Shown: positions 42,688 to 53,066, counted from the first letter of the stretch. The stretch is DNA of 64,000 nt from Hymenopus coronatus (GCA_030762935.1 CM060882.1:21085001-21149000); one strand, 5' to 3'. Notes: generated by a model from the sequence alone, not told the origin. Numbers and translations: made by a program.

Positions 42688-43439
42688 TTTTACTTTCTCT
42701 ACACGTTCTATGTACATAGTGTAGGTATTGCATTGCACCCAAAAATTCGTTACCGAGATTTTGGGTCCCCCTAAATCCCAAAGTAAGCATTTTTGGGAAA
42801 AGTTCTGTGTCTGCGTGGGTGCGTGTATGTGTCTGTGGACAGCAAAGCTCAAAAACGAAAACACCGTTAAATATCAAACTTGGTATCTTCCAAGGATACG
42901 ACACGAAGATTTCAAAGAAAATCCCCCATCCCCAACTACCCTTTACATGGAAAACATTTAGAAACGTTTTTATTTTCTCAAAAATGGCTCTAACGATTTT
43001 GATTAAAATCTCTTATATTTAAGATATTTATATGACAAATAAAATGTATACCTTCAATTCTCTGGGAATAGCCTCTGAAGAGATATTTATTGTGGATGAA
43101 TTTTACGGAATTTTGCATATCTGCTAAACCTTAAGAGACAGACAAAAACTTAACCCACAAAAAATGTAAAATACTTTTACCTTTCTCATACGCGAATTTG
43201 TCAACTCCTGTCCATACAAACAAAGTAATTTCAATCACATAGCAACTAGCCTTTAAAACTTTAACTATTACTTTAGCCTACGGTACTCCCTTACTTCCGT
43301 TCTACTTAAAAGGAAGCAGGTAATAAGACCCTTTCTGCTAATTATTCTCGATTAGCATGAAGTAAATAGAAGAATACGCTTTTTAACAATAATTTATTGT
43401 AGACACGTAGATAAAAACATATGAATGGAACATATTAGA
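42688..43439 (-). mobile_element. HLE copy, full length, subfamily 1
   Basis: The terminal palindrome is partly lost ('actttctctacacgttctatgtacatagtgtagg'), the GT tract is at 42801-42834, and the 5' tip 'catatgaatggaacatattaga' ends the copy. It is nested in the A-tract of 42465-42687. Confidence 0.85.
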
Positions 43440-43939
43440 TTATCTAATGTAGGAATTTATTTATTCTTTTAGAAAAACAAATCCCTGACATACATTTAAG
43501 CTGGTAGATGTACATAGTACACATGAGGCTTGAAAACATCCAGATGTGAATAGAGTTCATGCAGCTTAAGAAACATTCTGTACACTATTGATCTGTAGTT
43601 CTTCAAAAGACCCTCTGCAAGTCCCTGTAATTGTCCATTCTGTGATTATCTAGGAAACTATTTACAACATCCCCAAAGATCTTCCAGGTCTTTTTCTGAA
43701 CTGGTAGAAGCTTACTGATGAACGTGTCATCATTAACTAATTTTTTCACTTAGGGGACCACAAAAATTCCACCCTTTATCTTAGCTTCTGATAGTTTAGG
43801 GAACACAACCTGTATACTTTATTGCATCTGATGTATCTAATGCTTTTACGAATTGCTTGATGAGTCCAAGCTTGATATGGAGGGGAGGCATTAGTGTATT
43901 TTCCTGCTCGACAAGGGGTTCACATTTTTTTGGTCAACC

Positions 43940-44550
43940 ACAAACTCCGGCCTCAATGGTCACTCAACAGTGAGAAGACACGTCCGTGGTGTATGATTAA
44001 TGGTGAACACCACTTTTTGGTTCTCGACGGTTTGTCGAGTTGAAGATCGTTGGAAATTCAGTATTGGGCGATCTCAGGGGCGAATCTCGTCGTTGGTGTC
44101 TTCTCCTCCGGCTAGCTAACTATATGTACGTGGGAACTTCGATGTTGTAGGTGAAAATTAAATAATACAACAATTGTCTGTTTCGTAGCGGTGAGTAATT
44201 TAAAATCTGTTTTCTTTTACCGTTACTTGACGCGAATCTTGCACTTCCTTAATCTTTGACTTATTTATGGTTACATTTGTTCGCGCCTGATTTAACTATA
44301 ATAGAGTATCTATATTAGGAGCGACGCGTATTACGACGTACTAGTCCTACTTCCCGCGTGTTTTTGTCCTGTCTGCATTTGTTTGACTGCCCCTAACTTG
44401 GACAAAAATGTATTTATATGGACAGCAACCCACGCTAATCTCGGCAGTTAGAAAAACCGATGCCTGACGTCGACTGGGGGACACTTTTGTTTAAATTTAA
44501 ATATTATTTCCTCATTGGCCCAAAAGTAGTGTCAGAAAGCCTTTGCCGAC
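43940..44550. other. Sequence interrupting the pseudogene, left part
   Basis: Unassigned; includes 'tgtaggtgaaaattaaataatacaac' and 'gcgacgcgtattacgacgtac'. No frame or terminal repeat found. Confidence 0.35.
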
Positions 44551-44811
44551 TGCCTCCTTGGTCGAGTGGTCAGCGAGCGAGAGGTCCCGGGTTCGATTCC
44601 CAGCTGGGGCGGGGAATTTTTCTTTAACCGGAATGATTCCCCGTCCCCCATAGAGTCTGGAAGTATGAATGTGAGAGTGAATGTGCGTGTGTTTAGTACC
44701 ATAAAGTTGAACCTAATGTTCTGAACCTACAGTTTCACAAGTGAAAGCCCCCGATATGACCATTGATGTTAAAGAGGGCTATACAAATGAAGCAATAGAA
44801 AAAAAAAAAAA
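44551..44811 (+). mobile_element. SINE-B, complete, with poly(A) tail
   Basis: tRNA-like head 'TGCCTCCTTGGTCGAGTGG' (A box) and 'GGTTCGATTCCC' (B box, about 44591-44602), resembling a Leu/Ser-type tRNA but without a foldable acceptor pair. Body 'ggcggggaatttttctttaaccgg', '(t)agagtctggaagtatgaatgtgagagtgaatgtg', tail 'gttaaagagggctatacaaatgaagc' and A(15). It matches 9531-9760 (minus) and the tail at 39967. Confidence 0.8.
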
Positions 44812-45139
44812 AAGCCTTCGCCAACGCTTGGGGGTGAAGAGGCGCCTTACTATCGCTACAGCAGGTGTTCGAGAGTTTCACCCTCCGAGAAAATTATATT
44901 TTGCTTATCTATACAGCTTTACCGAGAAACAGATCTTAAGCTGTGTCGCTATTTATTCCTTGATATATCTCAAACTTAAAACAGATGTTCAGTAGAGTAT
45001 TGGCTTTCCTATGGTACATCTACGTTGCTTTTGTTCCAGAAATTGCCGATTTATATTAATTTGACTTTTGGGTTTTCATTAATTTATATTATTATTGTTA
45101 TTATTTAACTATTTATTTTTGGTTGGCCTGATATATCAC
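44812..45139. other. Sequence interrupting the pseudogene, right part
   Basis: 'gccttcgccaacgcttgggggtgaag' onward; AT-rich after 45000. No assignment. Confidence 0.3.
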
Positions 45140-46100
45140 CTCAACAGTCTGAAAATATCTACCAGTATCCCTAGCATCCCAAAGACAGAGAAATCAAGGA
45201 TTGTTTGTGTCCCTCCTTGTAATCCCATCATAGATGCAATCATTTTGAAATAAATTATATCCCACTGATGTTCAGCTTATTTTACCACCTGAAGGAGATG
45301 TTGAACACTTAGTATTCTCCCTTTAGTTGAGTCGAATGAGCGATTGGAATTGAGGGATATCTGTTTCCATTATGGAGGAGAACAGCTTTCAGACTCTTGC
45401 AGGAACTTTCAATGAAAAGGCATAGCACTTTGTAGCAATAGCACAGCTTGTCCGTCAGAGTGAAATATTGTGAGAAAGTTTCATGGCATTTCCATCTGGA
45501 CATCTTGTAACTCTTACTCAATAGGTTCCAGTGCTTTAGCCTGGACGATGTAATTTCTGCTTTGGATTTTGTAAGTCCTAGATCAATGATCAAGTCATTT
45601 AACTCATATTGTGTGGGGTAATGAGGCATCTTCATCCTCTGAGAAGTCTTCTTCGTGGACGATTTCGGTATTTGATCCACTAGTGTCTTCACACTCTTTC
45701 AGTACTGGAGGAGGAGGAATAGGAAGCTCTTCACCATGTGGAACAGGCCTGAGAGTTGATGCCAAGTCTGGATATGCACAAACATTAATTTTCTTACACC
45801 TCTTAATATGTGACAAGTCAGAAACACAGAAATAGCAGTTAGATAGTTGATCTGTTGGTTCTCGCCAGTTTCTAGGTACACCAAACTTCTCCTCTATACC
45901 AGGCTTCAAGATTGGATCAGCACCACCCATACACAACTTGTGGTGCTCAGTTCTTGTCTTGGTCTCCCAAAAATAAGACCTGTATGCCTAGCAGAAGTTA
46001 TTAGCATCCTTTGTTCTATATTTTACTGCTGTCGATCCCATCGAAGACGCCACACACATAACAAAAACAGTCTGGATTCTGCTTACAACAACAGGAAGAT

Positions 46101-46439
46101 GTCATTATTCATCAATAAATCAATTTGAAACAGTAAAACTTTGAGTGGCACCGTTGTTTATCTCATATATAAGGTTTTCTTAGATAACATATTTGTAACC
46201 AATTAATGTCATATTATTGCGCATAAAAAGCAAATAAACGATTGTATAAAAATAGGAACTCAGTGTAGTTTTGTTGTGATCCAAAACAAGCATAAAATTC
46301 ACTTAAACAAGAAAAATATATTTTTTGTTGTTGCATGGTGTTATCCTTTTCATTTCTTTCGAATAGTGCATCTCTATATCAATATGTTTCTTGAATATTT
46401 TTTACCTTTTGAATCGAGTTTTTCCAGTCATTTTCTGAT
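46101..46439. other. AT-rich spacer
   Basis: No recognisable feature. Confidence 0.3.
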
Positions 46440-46935
46440 ATTGACTCAATAGCATTCCAAGAAATTATGCTGTTTGAGCCACTACGCCAGAACCTTCTCT
46501 CAGTGAACTTCAATTATCTTTACACTTTTTAAATCGCACTATTTTCCTAAGCGTTTCCTTACAACCAAAGAATCAATTTCCTTCATGCAAAAGTTTAATA
46601 ATTTTCGGAGAGTAGGGATTTCTTATTGACCTCGTGATACACCTGATATTTTCTTCTAATGATACACTGGTCTATATCGTCCAAAACAACTTTGTTGCAA
46701 GAGGTTTACCAATCTTGTGAAGTGATATAACTTTGCTCACCCACCTACTTCAAGCCGGCCCTCCTTTCTGATCTTGTATTTCATTGCCTTGTTCTAACCG
46801 GTAAAACCGACAACTCCAGTAACATTTGTAATAAGTATTTTTGAGCTTCTTTCTTCTCTTCGTCACAAATCTTAAGAACATTATAAATAACACACTTTGC
46901 CTTCCATTAGTCACTTAATAATTTGCGGCGTGCTA
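46440..46935 (-). pseudogene. DDE-type transposase relic, N-terminal helix-turn-helix part
   Basis: On the minus strand, frame-shifted pieces read 'KCVIYNVLKICDEEKKEAQ', 'VLDDIDQCIIRRKYQVYHEV' and 'SAISENDWKN'-like text near the end. This order resembles the N-terminal region of an IS630/Tc1-like transposase family that is common in insect genomes ('DEEKKEA...VLDDFDQCVIRRKI.EFY', recalled from memory). The catalytic domain is not visible. Several stops make it non-functional. The family call rests on short matches only. Confidence 0.5.
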
Positions 46936-47026
46936 GTGAAGTAAACTGGACTGAACATCATTTCATGTGTATTCGTAAAGTCGTATTTCCTCATCACGTT
47001 AGATAATTAAAGTAGACTTTTTTATT
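46936..47026. other. Unique spacer
   Basis: No feature. Confidence 0.3.
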
Positions 47027-47168
47027 ATTACTTTCTCTATACTCACTATGTACATAGTGTATAGAGAATGTATTGCACTCCACCAAAAAATTCGATTACG
47101 AGATTTCACCCGAAATATATGTTTTAGGACCCCCTGTATCCAAAAAAGTATTTTTAAAAAAAGGTCCA

Positions 47169-47201
<33 letters not shown>

Positions 47202-47590
47202 GTCCGTGTGTCTGTGAACACGATAACTCAAAAACGAAAAGTCGGTCGAATACCAAACTTGGTATTTAAGTTTAGTATCTTCCAGGGATGCGACACGAAG
47301 ATTTTGAGAAAAATCCCCCCACCCAAAACTACCCTTTACATGGAACTTTTTTCGAAAATTTTGATTTTCTAAAAAATGGCTCTAACGATTTTGATTAAAA
47401 TATCGTATATTAAAGCTATTTACCTGACAAATAAAATGTATACTCTGAAAATTCTGGGAATAGCCTCTGAAGACTACTTTATTCTGGATGAATTTTTCAT
47501 AACTAATAAACCGTAAGAGATGGACAAAAACTTAACCCATAAAAATGTAGTGCACGTTAAAACACACAATTTATGTTATATACATTTTTT
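47027..47590 (-). mobile_element. HLE copy, 3' part, interrupted by SINE-F
   Basis: 'ttactttctctatactcactatgtacatagtgtatagagaatg' is nearly a perfect hairpin. The GT tract spans 47168-47216. The copy breaks in its A/T tract at 'catttttt' and resumes at 47807. Confidence 0.9.
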
Positions 47591-47806
47591 TTATTAAATA
47601 CAGTTCCGGAGTCTGATCGGGACTCCGGCGCTGTATACCCTTCTTTTTATTTACCTAATTTGTTTACTTTGATTACTGTATGATTACTGAATTTCTGTTT
47701 TACTTTTTACACACACATACACAAACATTTAACACCCATGCCCAAGGTGGGACTCGAACCCACGATCCCCTGCGTTGCGAAACACCAAAGCGGCCATGGG
47801 GACCGG
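47591..47806 (-). mobile_element. SINE-F (tRNA-derived) with target duplication
   Basis: Minus strand: tRNA-like head GCCGGTCCCCATGGCCGC and B box GGTTCGAGTCCC ('gggactcgaaccc' on plus, about 47751-47763). Near the 3' end is a hairpin CCGGAGTC/GACTCCGG (plus strand 47606-47630). CATTTTTT flanks both sides (47583-47590 and 47807-47814). A 3' stem-loop is typical of SINEs that borrow the tail of certain LINEs. Confidence 0.85.
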
Positions 47807-48126
47807 CATTTTTTCGTGGAGTTGATCGTTTTTGAGATATTCCTTTTTATTAATTTCAGCTTTGAAGAACTTACTCTTTTCTCATACAGGAATTTGTCAA
47901 CTCCTGTCCATACAAACAAAGGAACATCAGTCACACAGCAACCAGCTTTTGGCTTTCACTTTAACCTATGGTACTCCCTTATTTCTCTTCTACTTACTAT
48001 AAAGCAAGAAATAAGATTATTCTTGCTAATTTTTCTCGATTAGCATGAAATAAATAAAAGATAAGCTTATTAACAATAATAATTTACAGAGATATAGAGA
48101 AAGTCATGTGAGTGTAACACATCAGA
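47807..48126 (-). mobile_element. HLE copy, 5' part, right of SINE-F
   Basis: 'ttttttcgtggagttgatcgtttttgagatattcc' to the 5' tip 'catgtgagtgtaacacatcaga'. The tip has the subfamily 2-like loop 'agtgtaa' although the 3' end is subfamily 1. Confidence 0.88.
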
Positions 48127-48434
48127 TTTTAGGTTTATGTATTGTAATAGTCAGAAGGTTATAACAAAATTTTAGGTGATGTTCTAAAGTTACAACACTT
48201 AAAGGTTGCATAAGCACGGGTATTAATTAACCATTCTATTGTTGTTATTTTAATTTACCTGCAAAACATGTACTGAAAAGCAAATGAAATTGTTTCAGAA
48301 TCGCTTCCCTTGGAAACAAAGTGACATAGCCACCAACAGACAACAATTCAACGTATGTATACAATAAATTCTATTGTTTTAATAACAAGTCTATTTATCT
48401 TTAATGCACAATTATGTGTAACTAAGAAGAAAAA
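48127..48434. other. Unique spacer
   Basis: AT-rich; no feature recognised. Confidence 0.3.
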
Positions 48435-49312
48435 TCATATGTATTCCAGTCATATGACTTCCTCTACATTTCTGCAAAAACATATTATTAAAAGCTTATG
48501 CTTCTATTTACTTCATGCTATCGAGAAACAATTAGCAGAAATGGTCTTATAACTTGCTTCCTTGTAAGTAGAAGCAAAAAAAAAAAAAAAAAAAGGAGTA
48601 CCATGGGTTAAATTGATAGTCAAAAGCTGGTTGCTATGTAACTGAACTTCCTTTGTTCATATGGAAAGGAGTTGACAAACTCCCGTATGAAAAAGGTATA
48701 AACTTTACAAAGCTAAAGCCAAACACAAGGAATATCTAAAACCGATCAACTCCACGAAAGAGATGTATATAACACAAATTGTGCATTTTTCTGTGCTCTA
48801 CATTTTTTGTATGGTAATTTTTTGTCTATCTGTTACGGTTTAACACATATGCTAAATTCCGTAAAATTTACCCAGAATAAAGTAGTCTTTACAGGATATT
48901 CCCAGAAAATTAAAGATACACATTTTATTTTGCCAGGTAAATATCTTTAATATACGATATTTTAATCAAAATTGTTAGAGCCATTTTTTTAGAGTATCAA
49001 ACAGTTCGAAAAAAGTTATATGTAAAAGGTAGTTGGGGGTGGGAGAATGTTTTGAAAATCTTCGTAGCGAATCCTTGGAAGATACCAAACCTAAATACCA
49101 CGTTTTGTTTTTGACGGACCTTTAGTTTTTGAGCTATACTGTCCACGCACACACACACATATATTTTTCTAAAAATGTTTTTTTTTTTTTTTTTTTTTGG
49201 ATTCAAGGAGTCTCAAAACATGTATTTCTGGTGAAAACTAGTTATCGAATTTTTGGAGGCATTACAATACTTTCTGTATACACTATGTATATAGTACGTA
49301 TAGAGAAAGTAA
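48435..49312 (+). mobile_element. HLE copy, full length, subfamily 1
   Basis: 5' 'tcatatgtattccagtcatatgac', where both arms of the tip stem changed together (ATATG-type/CATAT). 3' 'ctgtatacactatgtatatagtacgtatagagaaagtaaaa'. A(18) at 48577-48594 and T(21) at 49178-49198 are expansions. Confidence 0.88.
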
Positions 49313-49313
49313 A

Positions 49314-49450
49314 ATTCATGTGTGTTCCATTCATACGACTTTCTCTACATCTCTGCAACACATTGTTAATACGCCTATTCTTCTATCTACTCCATGCTAA
49401 TCGATAAACATTAGCAGAAATGTCTTTATTACTTAGTACCTTATTAAGTA
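49314..49450 (+). mobile_element. HLE 5' fragment
   Basis: 'attcatgtgtgttccattcatacgactttctctacatc' to 'ttacttagtaccttattaagtaaaa', then replaced by the next copy. Confidence 0.75.
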
Positions 49451-49454
49451 AAAA

Positions 49455-49744
49455 TCTGATGTGTTCCATTCACATGACTTTCTCTGCATCTCTACAACAA
49501 GTTATTGTTAAAAATCTTATGCCTCTATTTACTTTATGCTAATCGAGAGAAAATTAGCAGAAATAGTCTTATTACTTGCTTCCTTGTAAGTAGGAGCGAA
49601 ATAAGGGAGTGCCATAAGTTAAAGTGATAGTCAAAAGTTGGTTGCTGTTGACTGAAGTTCCTTTGTTTGTATGGACAGGAGTTGAAAAACTCCTATATGT
49701 GAAAAATAAGATTCTTATACATGAAACCAAAAACAAGGAATATC
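49455..49744 (+). mobile_element. HLE 5' third, left arm of an inverted pair
   Basis: A clean 5' end to 'aaaaacaaggaatatc', then a switch of strand. Confidence 0.8.
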
Positions 49745-49912
49745 ATTAATCTATGGTACTCCCTTATTTCTCTTCTACTTACAAGGAAGCAAGTAATAAG
49801 ACTATTTCTGCTAATTTTTTCTCGATTATCATAAAGTAAATAAAAGCATAACTTTTTTAAGAATATTTCTTGTAGACATGCAGAGAAAGTCATGTGAATG
49901 GAACACATCAGA
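49745..49912 (-). mobile_element. HLE 5' fragment, right arm of an inverted pair
   Basis: 'tatggtactcccttatttctcttctacttacaaggaagc' to 'catgtgaatggaacacatcaga': the inverse of the first 165 bp of 49455-49744. The two can form a large hairpin. Confidence 0.8.
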
Positions 49913-50189
49913 GTTTTTATTTTATTTTTGAAAGCAATTTCTGAAGAAGTAAATGTTTCTATACAAATGCCCCATTATCTCAGAAACTAGTTCCACTGAA
50001 ATGTCTACCAATGTTCACCTAAATAGGCTTTATTTTAACGAAAAAGATTTTATGTATATGGATTAGTATCATAATATTCCAATAAAATTTGAGAGGTTTA
50101 TTCAAAAAATCATACCTCTCCTTCTAATCAACAGAAGTATTCTATTTTGCATCAATCAACAGTAAAGGTATTGCTGAAAATACTTGAAA
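49913..50189. other. Unique spacer
   Basis: AT-rich; no feature. Confidence 0.3.
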
Positions 50190-51004
50190 AAGCTGATGTG
50201 TTCCATTTACATGACTGTCTCTACATCTCCGCTACAAATTATTGTTAAAAAGCTGATGCTTCTATTTACTTCATTACAATCGAGAAAAAATCAGCAGACC
50301 TTGCTTCCTCGTAAGTAGAAGCAAAATAAGGGACTACCATAGGTTAAAATGACAATCAAAAGCTGGTTGCTATGTGACTGAAGTTCCTTTGTTTGTATGG
50401 ACAGCTGTTGACAAATTCCTGTATGAGAAAAGTATAGGTATATAAAAGTATATATAAAACATAAATTGTGTGTTTTAAGGTGATCTACATTTATTATGAG
50501 GTAAGTTTTTGTCCATCTCTTACGGTTTAGCAGTTATGCAAAATTCCGCAAAATGCACCCAGAATAAAGTAGTCTTCAGAGACTATTCCCCGAAAATTCA
50601 AAATATACATTTCATTTGTCACGTAAATATCTTTAATATGCGATATTTTAATCAAACTCTTTAGAGCCATTTTTTTAGAAAATCAAAATTTTCGAAAAAA
50701 ATTTCATGCAAAGGGTAGTTTGGGTTGGGGAAATTTTTCTCAAAATCTTCGTGTCGCATCCCTGGAAGATACTAAACTTAAATACCAAGTTTGGTATTTT
50801 ACCGACTTTTCGTTTTTGAATTATCGTGTTCATAGTCACACAGACACATGGACACCAACACGAACCTTTTCCTGAAAATACCTTTTTTGGATACAGGAGA
50901 CCCTGAAACATACATTTCCGATGAAATCTCGGTATCTAATTTTTTGGTGGAGTGCAATACCTTCTCTATATACTATGTATATAGGGCGTAAAGCGAAAGT
51001 AAAA
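50190..51004 (+). mobile_element. HLE copy, full length, subfamily 1
   Basis: 5' 'agctgatgtgttccatttacatg'; 3' 'ctctatatactatgtatatagggcgtaaagcgaaagtaaaa'. The internal A-tract (between the 'gagaaaagtatagg' and 'catatataaaac' blocks) is shortened; the CA tract is almost absent. Confidence 0.87.
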
Positions 51005-51204
51005 ATGTCACAATTGTGCGTTTTAATGTTCTCTATACATTTTGTGTTGTAAGTTTTTGCCTATCTCTTACGTTTAGCAGTTATGCAAAATTTCGTAAAA
51101 TTTATCCAGGATAAAGTAGTCTTCAGAGGCTATTTCCAGAAAAGTCAAGGTATATATTTTATTTGTCATATAAATGCCTTTAATATGCGGTATTTTAATC
51201 AAAA
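51005..51204 (+). mobile_element. HLE copy, 5'-truncated, left of SINE-A
   Basis: It begins at the internal A-tract ('aatgtcacaattgtgcgttttaatg') directly after the 3' end of the previous copy, and breaks at 'ggtattttaatcaaaa'. Confidence 0.82.
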
Positions 51205-51563
51205 GGTCGTCTCCTTAGCGCGGTGGTAGCGCAGCTGCCTACCAAGCGGGAGATCTGGGTTCGATCCCCAGTACCGGCGTGGGGATTTTTCCCCCGCTGG
51301 GAGACCTGGACCGGGGTGCACTCAGCCTCGTGAGGTCCCTGGGGGGCCAATTGAGGAGCTACTTAATGGAGAAGTAGCGTCTCCAGGTCGTGAGGACCGC
51401 ATTAACCGGCCGGCAGGGGCTCGAGGCGCTGACCACGTCTCACCCTCCAATACTGCACCCCACCCATGACGTCTGTAGTGGACCGAGATGGGGGACGCAG
51501 CGGCCGGGCTGTAGGCCAAGGCTCCCCGTGAGCTGTCGTGCCATGGAGTTATGTTAGTTATGT
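51205..51563 (+). mobile_element. SINE-A, second copy, with target duplication
   Basis: Nearly identical to 24943-25294. It is flanked by TATTTTAATCAAAA at 51191-51204 and 51564-51577 (14 bp). The tail 'gttatgttagttatgt' is longer than in the other copy. Differences from the first copy are few single bases in the body. Confidence 0.93.
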
Positions 51564-51858
51564 TATTTTAATCAAAATCGTTAGTCGATTATGAGAAACA
51601 CAAGAGTTTCAACAAAATTTCCATGTAAAAAGTAGATTGTGTTGCGGGTATTTTCTTGAAAAATTTTTTTGTCGCTTTCTTGAAAGATACTAAAAATAAA
51701 TACACACGGATCTTTTTATAAAAACGCTTTTTATCGGACTTAAGGGACCTGACAACATAGATTTCCGGTTAAATCACAAAATCGAATTTTTTGGTGGAAT
51801 AAAATATGTACATTTTCTATTCACTATGTAGATTGTACATACAGGCTAGAGAAAGTAA
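51564..51858 (+). mobile_element. HLE copy, right of SINE-A, subfamily 2 3' end
   Basis: Resumes with 'tattttaatcaaaatcgttag' and ends 'cactatgtagattgtacatacaggctagagaaagtaac', an AGC-type end. The CA tract is deleted ('aataaatacacacgg'). Confidence 0.82.
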
Positions 51859-51874
51859 CAAATTTCCTTTTAGA

Positions 51875-51960
51875 TGCCCTCCGTGGTGTAGGGGTATCAT
51901 GCCTTTGGTTCCTAAGTTCGCGGGTTAAGGCCCAGAGGAGGGTGAGGAATGAGTTATGAG
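51875..51960 (+). mobile_element. tRNA-like SINE head
   Basis: 'CCCTCCGTGGTGTAGGGGTATCATG' and 'aagttcgcgggttaaggcccagaggagggtg' resemble the SINE-E head (Gly/Asp-type tRNA). The 3' body does not match SINE-E. It is not a functional tRNA: the B box is mutated and the arm sequences do not pair fully. Confidence 0.5.
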
Positions 51961-52802
51961 GTCACCAACATTTTCGACGAAGTACGCGACGCCGACACAC
52001 GACAGCGTTAAATGCTTGGTGACTAAAGTACCAAATCAGAAACACTGAAGATTGCCTTGGTGGAGACGTACAGGATAACAATTCCTACCCAGAAGATCAA
52101 GAATATTCAATACGGCCGGGACAGAGATTAAATGAGGGACATCGAGGAACATCTTGCAGTTTGTGTTGTGGGTGCAGCTAGCCAGAACATACAGTAAGGA
52201 AACCGTCCACACCAAGCAGGCAAAACCCTGGATATCGCGAGCATGTGGTGAGAACAGCTCCCAACGTAGAGGTTAGGATTATTCGGTGCCACGGGGACAG
52301 AGAGACAACTCAGGGACGGCTTTCTAGAGGCGTGGGTGGCCACGATACCTGGCAAATCAACCCAACAAGCGCCAAGTGCAGTATGTTGGAATTCGGCCTA
52401 ATAAGGGGTTCACAGTTTATTCGACGAGCAGCCGATATACGAATAAGGAACGGCATTTGGTGCACACCCCAGCATTCATCGTCAATAACTTGCCGTGACA
52501 CCGTGCGCGTTTGGCAGAATAATGGATGACAGCCTCGTCGTAGATGTTTGGGTACGAGGGTCGCTGTGCCAGATACCAGTACACGTAATTACACCTGACG
52601 AGTCGGAGGGCTTGCCGTTAAGGAAACCGGAAATAAACTATTTATGAATTGTAATTATTTAACATTTATTGAAAATATTATTTAAGTTTTTTGAATTGAC
52701 CATTATATAGGAGGTGAAATAGTTGACTAGATGACTTCTGGTCAGTGTGTATTAAAATAATATTGCATCCATTACCATAATTATCTTAAACTTTTTGTTT
52801 AG
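51961..52802. other. Unique region, possibly an old element plus intron-like sequence
   Basis: 51961-52630 is G+C-richer and holds a broken frame ('GRLSRGVGGHDTWQ', 'IRNGIWCTPQHSS', 52245-52529) that may come from a transposase I cannot name. 52640-52802 is AT-rich and ends in a pyrimidine-rich acceptor 'aactttttgtttag'. Confidence 0.35.
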
Positions 52803-53066
52803 GTAAATGCGCCTTCGGTTGCACAAATGAGATCTATGGTTGATGGCTTGGACGAAAAACTCATTTCACTTAATTGTAATAGCAGCGGACTTCTTACAAA
52901 TGGACTGAGAACACTTATTAATATGTATGAAATGCCCAGCAGATCAATTACTGAACGATCCAATGTCAGATCACTCATAATTGTTGAAGCACTTAAGAAC
53001 ATAGCTAAAATAGCACTATCTATAGCTAAAGCTGTAGTAGATGGGCTACTGAATCTTATAACTTAA
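52803..53066 (+). CDS. Candidate terminal coding exon
   Basis: Open frame of 87 codons that begins exactly after an acceptor-like 'ctttttgtttag' (ending 52802) and closes with TAA. The upstream side is closed in this frame by the TAG of the acceptor itself, so the open stretch coincides with the exon border. An internal ATG is at 52827. The translation (VNAPSVAQMRSMVDGLDEK... to ...KAVVDGLLNLIT) ends in a regular amphipathic helix-like pattern. I recognise no family. It lies outside any repeat and is followed by HLE at 53111. It could also be a fortuitous frame; the upstream exon is not identifiable. Confidence 0.4.
   Translation, partial: VNAPSVAQMRSMVDGLDEKLISLNCNSSGLLTNGLRTLINMYEMPSRSITERSNVRSLIIVEALKNIAKIALSIAKAVVDGLLNLIT

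Larger units (their letters stand above)
43500..46100 (-). pseudogene. Relic of a widespread arthropod protein family, function unknown
   Basis: Minus-strand fragments in the right order add up to most of one protein. About 46065-45985 resembles PDCFCYVCG. 45936-45604 carries 'KFGVPRNWREPTDQLSNCYFC' and 'PHGEELPIPPPP'. 45692-45309 carries 'LNDLIIDLGLTKSKAE', 'SSRLKHWNLLSKS' and 'HNGNRYPSIPIAHS'. About 45300-45140 carries an 'ASMMGLQGG' block. After an interruption at 43940-45130, 43935-43500 has 'MPPLHIKLGLIKQFVKALD' and 'KLSEAKIK'. From memory this is a multi-copy family seen in many arthropod gene sets as uncharacterised proteins; its Cys-rich N-terminus may bind metal. Stops and frameshifts occur throughout, and a SINE-B lies in the interruption. 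It could be a mobile-element-derived gene family rather than a host gene. Confidence 0.65.
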
